Part shown: in pieces, positions 26,489 through 34,937 of the stretch
Layout: each line of letters starts with the position of its first letter
Position numbering within the stretch: the first letter of the stretch is position 1
NCBI GenBank assembly: GCA_003225175.1
Contig: QIBA01000047.1
Location: 1 to 64,000, forward strand
Direction: 5' to 3'
DNA from: Acidobacteriota bacterium
GTDB lineage: Bacteria > Acidobacteriota > Terriglobia > Terriglobales > Acidobacteriaceae
DNA: 64,000 nucleotides
Program-made: the position numbers and the translations under genes
Notes under the pieces: model-generated
The model's input: only the letters and a program-made list of their open reading frames with translations
The model's database searches: none
Told to the model about the DNA's origin: nothing

Positions 26489-26965
26489 ATGGCTGATCAG
26501 ACTCTCTCTCCAGGTATGACCAACAAAGCAACGCACGGCGATGTCGACATCATTTTGCGCTTGTATCAAATGCGATGCGAACCGGTGATGCGCGAAGCCC
26601 GCAAGTTCATGACTTTCGACTTCTGGCCGAGCAGTTTTGAGGAGCTTGGCAAACTCTTCGGCGCCGGAGGAAAGGAGTTCGCTTACTTCCGCCAGGTAAC
26701 TTCCTATTGGGACATGGCGATGTCATTCGTGGCACGTGGTGCGCTCGATCAGCACCTGTTCCTCGACAACTGCAACGAAATGATCTTCAACTACGTGAAG
26801 CTGAAACCGTTTCTCTCCGGATTACGCGAGACGGTCAACCCAATGTTCTGGAAAAGAATTGAAGATTTCCTTACCAGCTCACCTGAGGCACAGCAGAAGG
26901 TTGAGAGCATCACCAAAAATGTGGAGCGCGTCCGCGAGCAGCGTAGGAAAGCTGCGGCGGCTTAA
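26489..26965 (+). CDS. Conserved hypothetical cytoplasmic protein
   Basis: A 158-residue helical protein I cannot name. It has no signal peptide or membrane segment. The aromatic-rich centre (MTFDFWPSSFEELGKLF, FRQVTSYWDMAMSFVARG) and acidic/amide patch FLDNCNEMIFNYVKLKPF look like a compact helical bundle, and the C-terminus ends in a basic coiled segment (VERVREQRRKAAAA). The start is well supported: AAGGAG seven bases before the ATG at 26489, while the open frame extends to 26387 without a ribosome site. It is flanked by repeat-bearing spacers and not obviously linked to the aldehyde dehydrogenase gene downstream. Confidence 0.75.
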   Translation: MADQTLSPGMTNKATHGDVDIILRLYQMRCEPVMREARKFMTFDFWPSSFEELGKLFGAGGKEFAYFRQVTSYWDMAMSFVARGALDQHLFLDNCNEMIFNYVKLKPFLSGLRETVNPMFWKRIEDFLTSSPEAQQKVESITKNVERVREQRRKAAAA

Positions 26966-26976
26966 TCCCCAAAGAC

Positions 26977-27058
26977 AACACGAAGGTCACGAAGGCGCAC
27001 AGCGAGACGTCACGAAGCTCCTTCGTGTCCTTGGTGAGCACTTCGTATCCTTCGTGTT
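26977..27058. repeat. 82-bp CACGAAGG palindromic element
   Basis: Outer arms AACACGAAGGTCACGAAG (26977-26994) and CTTCGTATCCTTCGTGTT (27041-27058) are complementary at 16 of 18 positions. An inner perfect hairpin CACGAAG-ctc-CTTCGTG lies at 27011-27027. The motif CGAAG or its complement occurs seven or so times within it. It resembles a REP/MITE-like nested palindrome between the hypothetical gene and the aldehyde dehydrogenase gene. Confidence 0.65.
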
Positions 27059-27146
27059 CGCTCTTCCCCCGGCTGTGCTCCCCGGGTACTACCGTCCAGT
27101 GGTAAGATGCCCCAGTTCCTTCCAACCTCACTTCTGAGGAGGCAGT

Positions 27147-28634
27147 ATGGCAACAGCAACTCCGCTGCAGATGCAAGATGCAGTCAGTCAATTCTTAGCA
27201 ACCCCAAGGAAACTTCTAATCGACGGCAGATGGGTCGCTGCTTCGTCGGGTAAGACATTTGATTCCATCGATCCCGCAACAGGTGAAGTCCTCGCCCGAG
27301 TGGCTGAAGGCGACAAGGCAGATATCGATGCCGCGGTAAAGGCGGCGCGCCGCGCATTTGAGAATGGTCCCTGGACCAAGATGTCGGCGAGCGAGCGTGG
27401 TCGTATCATCTGGAAAATCGCCGATCTGCTCGAAGAGCACACTGAAGAATTCGCCGAACTTGAAACTCTGGACAACGGTAAGCCGATTTCGGTCTCGCGC
27501 GTTGCCGACGTTCCGCTCGCCGTCGATCTATTTCGCTACATGGCAGGATGGTCAACTAAGATCGAGGGCAACACGATTCCCATTGCGGGACCATTCTTCG
27601 CCTACACTCGACGTGAGCCTATCGGAGTCGTCGGACAGATCATCCCGTGGAACTTCCCGCTGCTGATGGCGGCATGGAAACTTGGACCTGCGCTCGCGAC
27701 TGGATGCACCGTCGTTCTCAAACCGGCCGAGCAGACTCCTCTGTCTGCAGTGCGTCTGGGGGAACTGGCGATGGAAGCTGGACTTCCTCCCGGTGTGTTG
27801 AACATTGTCACCGGCTTCGGCGAAACTGCCGGCGCTGCGCTGGCAGCCCATCCAGATGTGGACAAGATCGCCTTCACCGGCTCTACCGAAGTCGGAAAGT
27901 TGATTGTTCACGCTGCCGCCGGAAATCTGAAGAAGGTGACTCTCGAGTTGGGCGGCAAGTCGCCGAACATCGTTTTTGACGATGCCGATGTGAACAAAGC
28001 GACTGCAGGCGCTGCCAACGCGATCTTCTTCAATCACGGACAATGCTGCTGCGCCGGCTCTCGTCTCTTCGTGGAAGACAAAATCTTCGACAAGGTAGTC
28101 GAGGGTGTGTCGGAATCGGCGAAAAAGATCCGTGTGGGTCCAGGTATGAACACCGACACGCAGATGGGACCGCTGGTTTCCGAAGAGCAGTTCCGGCGCG
28201 TGTGCGGCTACATGGAGGCAGGCCTGAATGAAGGTGCGAAGGCGGTGGTTGGTGGGAAGAAAGTCGGCAATCGTGGTTATTTCGTTGAGCCGACGGTTCT
28301 GGTCAACACCAATCCCAAAATGAAAGTGGTGCAAGAGGAGATTTTTGGGCCGGTGGTTACAGCGATGCCTTTCAAGAGTGTCGGCGAGATCGCCGCCGAA
28401 GCCAACAACACTAGCTATGGACTTGCGGCGGGCATTTGGACGAAAGACATCGGCAAAGCCCACGCTCTAGCGAATAAACTGAAGGCCGGTACGGTGTGGA
28501 TCAACTGCTACAACGTCTTCGACGCGGCCATGCCTTTCGGCGGTTACAAGCAATCCGGATGGGGCCGTGAAATGGGTAAAGAAGCTCTGGAGCTCTACAC
28601 CGAGACCAAAGCGGTTTGCGTGAAGATTAACTGA
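27147..28634 (+). CDS. NAD(P)-dependent aldehyde dehydrogenase
   Basis: A 495-residue cytoplasmic enzyme of the classical ALDH superfamily (ALDH1/2-like, betaine-aldehyde type) oxidising aldehydes to acids. Visible motifs: cofactor region GQIIPWNFPLLMAAWK with KPAEQTPL, GFTGSTEVGK-like AFTGSTEVGKLI, catalytic Glu in LELGGKSPNIVFDD, catalytic Cys in HGQCCCAGSR, and EEIFGPVVTAMPF. Three consecutive cysteines at the active site are common in this subgroup. The substrate cannot be told from sequence. The ATG at 27147 has a GAGGAGG ribosome site. It is a single-gene unit: a repeat element lies upstream and an intrinsic terminator downstream. Confidence 0.94.
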   Translation: MATATPLQMQDAVSQFLATPRKLLIDGRWVAASSGKTFDSIDPATGEVLARVAEGDKADIDAAVKAARRAFENGPWTKMSASERGRIIWKIADLLEEHTEEFAELETLDNGKPISVSRVADVPLAVDLFRYMAGWSTKIEGNTIPIAGPFFAYTRREPIGVVGQIIPWNFPLLMAAWKLGPALATGCTVVLKPAEQTPLSAVRLGELAMEAGLPPGVLNIVTGFGETAGAALAAHPDVDKIAFTGSTEVGKLIVHAAAGNLKKVTLELGGKSPNIVFDDADVNKATAGAANAIFFNHGQCCCAGSRLFVEDKIFDKVVEGVSESAKKIRVGPGMNTDTQMGPLVSEEQFRRVCGYMEAGLNEGAKAVVGGKKVGNRGYFVEPTVLVNTNPKMKVVQEEIFGPVVTAMPFKSVGEIAAEANNTSYGLAAGIWTKDIGKAHALANKLKAGTVWINCYNVFDAAMPFGGYKQSGWGREMGKEALELYTETKAVCVKIN

Positions 28635-28653
28635 GCTGGATTCCTATAATAGG

Positions 28654-28690
28654 AAGAGGCCGGAAGAGTCCTCCGGCCTCTTTGTTTCGT
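28654..28690 (+). terminator. Intrinsic terminator after the aldehyde dehydrogenase gene
   Basis: AAGAGGCCGGA (28654-28664) pairs with TCCGGCCTCTT (28672-28682), an 11-bp stem with a 7-base loop, followed by TGTTTC. It starts 20 bp after the stop codon. Confidence 0.85.
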
Positions 28691-29103
28691 ATCGTAAGTT
28701 ATTTACCCTCAATTTGGTTAGCGCCTTTCATCCAGCGCCCTGCGCCCATAGCAGCTGATGTGTCGGCTGTTGTTGTGGCGCGGGGGATCTGCTGTTTTCG
28801 CTGCTGATCAAACGGCAGACCCCAGCCCGCCTCAGATTCAATGGGCAAATGCGGCTGCCATGCTACGGCCTGAGGGGTGACATCAGGTATTTTGACGTCG
28901 TTCGTGGACCTCAAGCTGAGCTGAAGCCCTCGAAAAATGCAAGTAGATCCTTAGCTCTTAGCAAGTCTCTTCAGGACTGAGCGATACTTTTGCATCACTT
29001 TCCTTGCGACCCGCAGCTTGTGCCCCTGAGTCTCCGGTGCTCCACGGAAGCGTTTCCCGACTGCTTCTTAAGCCGCTGTTGCTTCTTGCTTTGCGAGTGC
29101 GCA
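28691..29103. other. Intergenic spacer, possible short ORF
   Basis: About 410 bp between convergent genes. A 71-codon minus-strand frame (28699-28914) starts with TTG, has no ribosome site and low-complexity composition, so I do not call it. Nothing else stands out. Confidence 0.4.
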
Positions 29104-31521
29104 TCATTCCGCTCGCAGCGTCTGCATAGGATCGATCGAGGCGGCCCGCCGAGCTGGAATCCAAGCGGCCGGCAAAGCGCCTGTAATCAACAACACGCAA
29201 GTAGCACCCAATACAAACGGATCTGTGGGCGAGACGCCATAGAGTAGATCGCGAACCAAACGAGTAGAAAGCAACGCTCCGAGCAGACCAACTAGGCATC
29301 CAAGTGCGACCTTCCGTACGATTTGAGCCGTGATCCACCGCTTTACGCTCTGTGGTTGAGCGCCGAGGGCGATGCGCACTGCGATCTCCGCTTTTCTAGA
29401 TGCGACGGCATAAGCAGCCACGCCGAAAACTCCCAGAGCTGCAAGAAACAAGGCCAAGCCAGCAAAGATCGATAGCAGCAGAGTGAGGAACTGCCGCTGG
29501 CGCAGGCTCTGCGACAAGTAGTAGCTCATCGGGTGAATGCGGACTGGAACTTCTTTGTCGATAGTGTGAATTGCGGTTTCGGCGGCGGCTGCGATGCTTT
29601 CCGGATTTCCGCTGGTGCGCACCAGCAGCACCATGGTGCTGTGTTGTCCTTGGGCTTCAGGGACAAACATTTCAGGTTCCGTTTCAGCATCGAACCCGAA
29701 CTGCTTTACATCGTCCACGACCCCGACGATCTGCAGCAGGTCACCGGCCTCGCCTCGACCGCCAAAGCGAAGCATATGTCCTACGGCGTCCCCAGTCGGC
29801 CACCATTTGCGCGCGAACGTCTGATTGACGACCGTAACGTGAGCTGAGGATGCGTTATCTGTCGAGAGAAACGTCCTTCCCGAAATAGTGCGAATTCCCG
29901 CAGCGCGAAAATAGTTTTCGTCTGCAACGTTGTGCAACGCAATCGGCAGATTCGGATCATCAGGCTGTATTCGGCCCGGAATGGTATAGAAGTAGTCTCC
30001 GCATTCGCCAACCAATGGTGGGGTGCATACGTTTCCGACATCAATCACGCCGGCGACGGCTCGCAGCCGATCGACTGCCGTAGAAAAGAAGCTCTGACTT
30101 GCTTGTTGCGCCTTGTATTTCTCGCCGGTGAGTACGATATCCAGGCTCAGCAGGTGCTCGGGTACAAAGCCTGGATTCACTGCGAGCGTCTTTCGCAGGC
30201 TCTGAAGCAACAGTCCAGTTCCGGCAACCAGCACAATCGTGACCGCCACCCCGGCGACGAGCAGGGAAGAGCGAATCACTTGCCGGCGATGTCCGGCATA
30301 GGCAGAAACTGAATGACTGCGTAATGCCTGCTCCGGGGCGATGCGCAAGGTAGCCCAGCCGGGGAGCACGCTGCAAACAATGGCGATGGCCGCGGTCACG
30401 GCAAAGCTAAACGTCAATACCGGCCATCGGATCGCCGTGTCTCCAAGGCGCGGAATATCTTGCGGCCCCAACCTCAGCAAGAACGGCAAAGATGCATATG
30501 CGATTAGAACGCCGGAGGCTCCGGCGAATACAGCCAGCCAAAGGCTCTCGCCCAGGGATTGCTGAAAGATGCGATATCCGCTCGCACCGAGAGCAGCGCG
30601 AACGGCATATTCCCGTTCCCGGTCGGCACTACGCGTTAGCAGCAAGTTGCTGACATTGGCACAGCCGACGAGGAGGACGATCGCTACCGCCGCCATCAAC
30701 AACGAAAGCACCGGACGAATGGACTTGAAGTAGTTTTCCTGCAGACGATACATCAGCACCGAATGATCGCCATTGGTGGCCGGATACTCAGCTGCGATCC
30801 GCGCTGCAATTCCCTCCAGTTCAGCGCGCGCTGCATTCTCGGTAACTCCAGGACGCGGACGAGCCAGCACACTGATACTTCCATGCGCCGTCCGATTATT
30901 GAATGAAGGATCGGCAGCCTCGGGACCAAGCGGCACATACATGTCTTCGGGACGGCTGAGGAAGAAGTGAAACTCTGGCGGCATCACTCCGACGATGCTG
31001 TATGGTTTGCCGCTCAGGTTTACCGACGATCCAACTATTTTGGAATCGCCGTGAAGCTGATTTTGCCAAAACGAATGGCTCAGCATCACGACTGCCGGAG
31101 CGCCCGGCTTGTCCTCATTGGCACTGAATAGTCGGCCAAGAAATGGACGAGCGCCGAGGAGAGGAAAGAACTCGGCGGTCACTCTTGCTGCGCGCGGCAA
31201 ACTGGTGTGGGTTCCGTCGAAGTAATCGAAGTGCTTTAAGTCGTAGGCCGCGAGTCCTTCAAAAGAATGTTGCTGCGCCCGCCACTCTTCGAAGTTCGGC
31301 CAGGCAACGCTCATAGCTTGCGCCTTCGCGGACTCGCGGAAAACGTACAGTTGTTCGGGATGCGGAAAGGGCAGGCTGTTGAGCAGTACCGCCTGGATCA
31401 CGCTATATACGGCAGTCGTAACTCCCATGCCAAGAGCAAGCGTGAGAACCGCTGTAAGTGCGAAGCCCGGTGAATTGCGCAGACGGCGAAGGGAATAACT
31501 GAGATCCCGGATGATCATCAT
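29104..31521 (-). CDS. ADOP-family duplicated FtsX-type permease
   Basis: An 805-residue inner-membrane protein of the acidobacterial duplicated orphan permease family (MacB/FtsX-related). It has two tandem copies of the MacB periplasmic-core plus FtsX layout. Copy one starts RDLSYSLRRLRNSPGFALTA, with its periplasmic core to about residue 270 and then three helices (AIVLLVGCANVSNLLLTRSA). Copy two has a helix near 425, a second core and last helices from about 690 (GVFGVAAYAVASRKAEIAVR). No ATPase gene is adjacent, as usual for the family, hence orphan. Function is unproven, probably export or envelope mechanics. The ATG at 31521 has GGAG eight bases upstream; a TTG three bases earlier also opens the frame. 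It overlaps the stop codon of a possible small gene. Confidence 0.92.
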   Translation of the reverse strand: MMIIRDLSYSLRRLRNSPGFALTAVLTLALGMGVTTAVYSVIQAVLLNSLPFPHPEQLYVFRESAKAQAMSVAWPNFEEWRAQQHSFEGLAAYDLKHFDYFDGTHTSLPRAARVTAEFFPLLGARPFLGRLFSANEDKPGAPAVVMLSHSFWQNQLHGDSKIVGSSVNLSGKPYSIVGVMPPEFHFFLSRPEDMYVPLGPEAADPSFNNRTAHGSISVLARPRPGVTENAARAELEGIAARIAAEYPATNGDHSVLMYRLQENYFKSIRPVLSLLMAAVAIVLLVGCANVSNLLLTRSADREREYAVRAALGASGYRIFQQSLGESLWLAVFAGASGVLIAYASLPFLLRLGPQDIPRLGDTAIRWPVLTFSFAVTAAIAIVCSVLPGWATLRIAPEQALRSHSVSAYAGHRRQVIRSSLLVAGVAVTIVLVAGTGLLLQSLRKTLAVNPGFVPEHLLSLDIVLTGEKYKAQQASQSFFSTAVDRLRAVAGVIDVGNVCTPPLVGECGDYFYTIPGRIQPDDPNLPIALHNVADENYFRAAGIRTISGRTFLSTDNASSAHVTVVNQTFARKWWPTGDAVGHMLRFGGRGEAGDLLQIVGVVDDVKQFGFDAETEPEMFVPEAQGQHSTMVLLVRTSGNPESIAAAAETAIHTIDKEVPVRIHPMSYYLSQSLRQRQFLTLLLSIFAGLALFLAALGVFGVAAYAVASRKAEIAVRIALGAQPQSVKRWITAQIVRKVALGCLVGLLGALLSTRLVRDLLYGVSPTDPFVLGATCVLLITGALPAAWIPARRAASIDPMQTLRAE

Positions 31522-31760
31522 CAATACTTCTCCAGACAGCTTTCTCTCGGCTGGTGTGCATTTTCAGGGCCAGGCAGTTGCGATGCAAGTAGTTGTTTGT
31601 GGGTAGTGATTGGATAGATGTGGAACCGCAATGTTCCGAAAACAGCACCCAGTGTTCGAGCGCGAACACCGGCCTGGCAATCGGCTTCAACCCAGTGAAA
31701 GTCGAAGATTCCACCGAGTGCTCCGTTGCACAATCCGGCGCTAATGAAAGCCCATGACAT
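31521..31760 (-). CDS. Possible small protein translationally coupled to the ADOP permease
   Basis: A 79-residue frame with an ATG at 31760 preceded by AGAGG eight bases upstream. Its TGA stop overlaps the permease ATG (TGATG), the usual signature of translational coupling. The N-terminus is weakly hydrophobic (MSWAFISAGLCNGALGGIF), then mixed residues with two cysteines. I do not recognise a family and the codon pattern is not decisive, so it could instead be the permease leader. It is divergent from uppS, whose start is only 36 bp away. Confidence 0.4.
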   Translation of the reverse strand: MSWAFISAGLCNGALGGIFDFHWVEADCQAGVRARTLGAVFGTLRFHIYPITTHKQLLASQLPGPENAHQPRESCLEKY

Positions 31761-31796
31761 TCCGCAACCCTCTGTGATAACTTACTACTTTGCGTC

Positions 31797-32669
31797 ATGA
31801 AGCACTTGCAAGAAAACAGTAGCAACGTCGATGAGCTGTCGGCAAAGGAGCGAGCGGTTTATTCGCGCCTCAACCCTGGCCACGTGCCGCAGCACATAGC
31901 GATCATCATGGATGGGAATGGACGCTGGGCGAACCGGCGACACTTGCCCCGGTTTGTGGGACATCGTAGCGGAGTTCAGACAGTACGAGGCGTAGTAGAG
32001 ACTGCGGCGCGAATCGGTTTGTCTTACTTGACGCTATACGCGTTCTCCGCAGAGAACTGGAAGCGACGCCCGCGCACGGAAGTAGATTTTCTGATGCAGT
32101 TGCTGCGTCAGTACCTCAAGCAGGAAGTTCCGCGTCTGAATCGGAACAATGTGCGCCTTACGTGCATTGGCCGCATCCATGAGTTGCCGAAGACGGTGCA
32201 GGAACGACTGAAGTGGGCTGAAGAGGCGACTGCCGGCAATACAGGCATGGTTTTGACACTGGCGCTCAACTACGGAGCACGCGCAGAGATCGTGGACGCC
32301 TTCCGCGCAATCATCACTGCGGCCAGGAACAATGGCGGGATCGATCATCTCCACATCGATGAAGAAGTCGTGAGCCGTCATTTGTATGGCACGATGCCAG
32401 ATCCCGATTTGGTAATTCGCACGAGTGGCGAGCTACGCGTCAGCAATTTTCTACTCTGGCAGATCGCGTATGCCGAAATTTATGTGACTGGCAAGTTGTG
32501 GCCTGATTTTGAAGGCGTTGATCTGCTTGAGGCTATCGCCGACTATCAACGTCGCGATCGGCGCTACGGTGGGCTCAGCGCTTCCTCCAACGGACGTGCT
32601 CAGCGCGTCTCTGGAAACGGTACTCGGCCGGATGATTCGCTCGCCAGCGAGCTGGCCCTGCACAAATAG
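31797..32669 (+). CDS. uppS: Isoprenyl transferase (undecaprenyl diphosphate synthase)
   Basis: A 290-residue cis-prenyltransferase that makes the C55 lipid carrier for peptidoglycan and O-antigen. The N-terminal catalytic motif IAIIMDGNGRWA contains Asp39, followed by GHRSGVQTVRGVVE, the pattern TLYAFSAENWKRRPRTEV, and the C-terminal DLVIRTSGELRVSNFLLWQ and YAEIYVTGKLWPDF motifs. Length is slightly above the 250 residues usual because of a 30-residue N-terminal and a 40-residue low-complexity C-terminal extension. It opens the conserved envelope cluster uppS-cdsA-dxr-rseP. Confidence 0.96.
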   Translation: MKHLQENSSNVDELSAKERAVYSRLNPGHVPQHIAIIMDGNGRWANRRHLPRFVGHRSGVQTVRGVVETAARIGLSYLTLYAFSAENWKRRPRTEVDFLMQLLRQYLKQEVPRLNRNNVRLTCIGRIHELPKTVQERLKWAEEATAGNTGMVLTLALNYGARAEIVDAFRAIITAARNNGGIDHLHIDEEVVSRHLYGTMPDPDLVIRTSGELRVSNFLLWQIAYAEIYVTGKLWPDFEGVDLLEAIADYQRRDRRYGGLSASSNGRAQRVSGNGTRPDDSLASELALHK

Positions 32670-32720
32670 ACACCTTTCAATCACTTTCGCGCGACTCCTC
32701 GGGATGATTTAATTTCTGCA

Positions 32721-33659
32721 ATGCAGCGCGTTCTCACCGCAATTGTCCTCATTCCTCTCGTAGTGCTGGCGGTTTTCAAAGCGCCGTTCTGGCTGTTTGC
32801 CCTCATTCTCGCCATCATCGCTTTGCCATGCGCAGATGAGTACTTGAACATTGCGGCTGCGCACAATCTGAAGCCGTTGCGGACACTCACGTACGTCGCT
32901 GTGCTCGCAGTGCTCGGCTACTATTATGTTTCGGTTGTGATCCGTCAGGTGCGTCCCCTGGGTTTACCAGGTTTGCAGACGCTGCGCGATCCCTGGACGC
33001 AATACCAGATTCTGCTCGTCATGGTGAGTCTCATGCCTTTTGTGTTGCTGGTGGCCGCTATGCAAACAGAAGACTTGCGTCAGGCGCTTCCTTCCGCGGC
33101 GGTGTCATACATCGCGCTGCCATATATCGGTATCACTTTGGGATTCCTCCTCTTTACTCGCGGTCTAATCCCGGATGGAGCATTCGCGATTCTTTATTTA
33201 TTGCTCGTGGTGTGGGCAGGCGATATCTGCGCCTACTATGTGGGAGGCGCAATCGGTCGGCATCGATTGGCGCCGCGTATCAGTCCTGGCAAATCATGGG
33301 AGGGCGCGGCTGCGTCGATAGTTGGCAGTATGATCGCTGGAACCTTGATGTTGGTTTATAACCGTCCTATCGCCGAAAGGCTTTACGACTGGAAGCTATT
33401 GGCAGGTGAGAGCGTCCTTTCGGCGAAGCCGAGTCCCGCGCCCAATGCCATCTGGATGGCTATCTTAGTTTCGGTATCAATCAACATCGCTGCTCAGCTT
33501 GGGGACCTTGTGGAGTCAATGATGAAGCGCGGCGCCGACATCAAGGACTCGGGAAGACTACTTCCGGGACATGGCGGCATACTCGATCGAGTTGATGCCT
33601 TGCTGCTGGCGTCACCAGTACTGTGGTACTATTGTTCTTTCCGCAAAATAAACTTCTAG
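32721..33659 (+). CDS. cdsA: Phosphatidate cytidylyltransferase
   Basis: A 312-residue integral membrane enzyme forming CDP-diacylglycerol from phosphatidate and CTP, the branch point of phospholipid synthesis. About eight helices are visible. The C-terminal CDS signature is SMMKRGADIKDSGRLLPGHG followed by GILDRVDAL, with conserved Lys-Arg, Lys-Asp and Asp residues; a second conserved block is RISPGKSWEGAAAS. The start is the ATG at 32741-like context MQRVLTAIVLIPLVVL, read from 32721. It lies 51 bp after uppS and two bases before dxr. Confidence 0.95.
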   Translation: MQRVLTAIVLIPLVVLAVFKAPFWLFALILAIIALPCADEYLNIAAAHNLKPLRTLTYVAVLAVLGYYYVSVVIRQVRPLGLPGLQTLRDPWTQYQILLVMVSLMPFVLLVAAMQTEDLRQALPSAAVSYIALPYIGITLGFLLFTRGLIPDGAFAILYLLLVVWAGDICAYYVGGAIGRHRLAPRISPGKSWEGAAASIVGSMIAGTLMLVYNRPIAERLYDWKLLAGESVLSAKPSPAPNAIWMAILVSVSINIAAQLGDLVESMMKRGADIKDSGRLLPGHGGILDRVDALLLASPVLWYYCSFRKINF

Positions 33660-33661
33660 AC

Positions 33662-34906
33662 GTGAGTAATCCTCTCAATCCAGCTTCTCTGCTGGAAGTT
33701 TCTCCCGATTCCAAGCGCCGGATAGCCATCCTTGGTTCCACGGGATCCATCGGCGTCAGCACGCTAAAGATCGTTGAAGCTTACCCGGAACGCTTTAGCG
33801 TGACATCACTTGCGGCCGGGAACAATGTTGAAATTGCATTCGAGCAATGTCGCAGATGGCAGCCCAAGCTGATTTCAATGGCTACCGAGGAGCGAGCGTC
33901 TGAGCTGAAAAATCTGCTCAATGCGGTAGGTCTGCGGATTCCCGTTCTTTCCGCCGCGGCCGGCACAGTTCAGGTTGCCACTCATCATGACGCTGATTTT
34001 GTGGTGAGCGCCATCGTTGGTGTTGCTGGTCTGGAAGCGACGTATGAGGCAGTCCGGGCGGGGAAGTGGGTTGGACTGGCAAACAAAGAGTGTCTGGTAG
34101 CGGCTGGTGAATTGATTACCACCGAGGCTCGACGCCAGCAAAAGCCGCTACTCCCAATCGACAGCGAACACAACGCGGTCCACCAGTGCATGCGTGGAGG
34201 CAGTCTCGCTGAAGTCACAGCGGTGTGGCTGACAGCTTCCGGTGGCCCATTCCTGAACACCCCAAAGTCTGAATTCAGCAACATCACTGTGCAGCAGGCG
34301 CTCAATCATCCGACCTGGAAAATGGGGAAGCGGATCACCATTGATTCTGCAACTTTGATGAACAAGGGATTCGAAGTCATCGAAGCTTGCCGGCTTTTCA
34401 ATCTGCCTCCCGCGCAGGTCAAGGTGATTGTCCATCCGCAATCAACGATTCACTCTTTGGTGGAATTCCGCGACGGCAGCATTCTTGCTCAACTGTCGGT
34501 GACAGACATGCGGCTTCCCATCCTGTATGCATTGACCTATCCGGAGCGGCTGGAATCAGGGTTGAAGTTCGACTTAACCAGCTTAAGAAAGCTCGATTTC
34601 TGTGCTCCTGATATGGAGAAATTCCCTTGCCTCAAACTAGCGTACGAAGCAGCCGAGGCCGGGGGAGCTAAAACCATTGCCCTCAATGCAGCCGATGAGG
34701 TTGCAGTTGCAGCGTTTTTGGACGGTGTGATCGGTTTTGAGGAGATCCCCAGGACAATAAAACGGGTGCTGGACGAAACTACTCCATCGCATCCTGAATC
34801 TATTAAACAAGTACTGCAGATTGATGTCGAAGCAAGGGCCTTTGCTGCCGAGGTGACAGGGTTCGAAAAGCCCTCATTCCCAGCATTGGGGGTGTACACT
34901 CTTTAA
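33662..34906 (+). CDS. dxr: 1-deoxy-D-xylulose 5-phosphate reductoisomerase
   Basis: A 414-residue NADPH enzyme converting DXP to 2-C-methylerythritol 4-phosphate, the committed step of the MEP isoprenoid pathway that feeds uppS. The NADPH motif is IAILGSTGSIGVST. The metal/substrate motifs are LPIDSEHNAVHQ and ASGGPF, with TIDSATLMNKGFEVIEA and VHPQSTIHSLVEF also typical. I chose the GTG at 33662, two bases after the cdsA stop codon; the open frame extends into cdsA but those residues are not part of the family. No clear ribosome site, which suggests translational reinitiation. Confidence 0.95.
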   Translation: MSNPLNPASLLEVSPDSKRRIAILGSTGSIGVSTLKIVEAYPERFSVTSLAAGNNVEIAFEQCRRWQPKLISMATEERASELKNLLNAVGLRIPVLSAAAGTVQVATHHDADFVVSAIVGVAGLEATYEAVRAGKWVGLANKECLVAAGELITTEARRQQKPLLPIDSEHNAVHQCMRGGSLAEVTAVWLTASGGPFLNTPKSEFSNITVQQALNHPTWKMGKRITIDSATLMNKGFEVIEACRLFNLPPAQVKVIVHPQSTIHSLVEFRDGSILAQLSVTDMRLPILYALTYPERLESGLKFDLTSLRKLDFCAPDMEKFPCLKLAYEAAEAGGAKTIALNAADEVAVAAFLDGVIGFEEIPRTIKRVLDETTPSHPESIKQVLQIDVEARAFAAEVTGFEKPSFPALGVYTL

Positions 34907-34937
34907 GCTCCGGCCTTGGAAACATTGAAATCTTAAG

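Noticed and set aside
27552-28463. 303-codon minus-strand frame inside the aldehyde dehydrogenase gene
   Set aside because: Antisense shadow of a highly conserved gene; composition rich in His/Arg and no family match.
28699-28914. 71-codon minus-strand frame after the aldehyde dehydrogenase terminator
   Set aside because: TTG start, no ribosome site, low-complexity product; not enough to call a gene.
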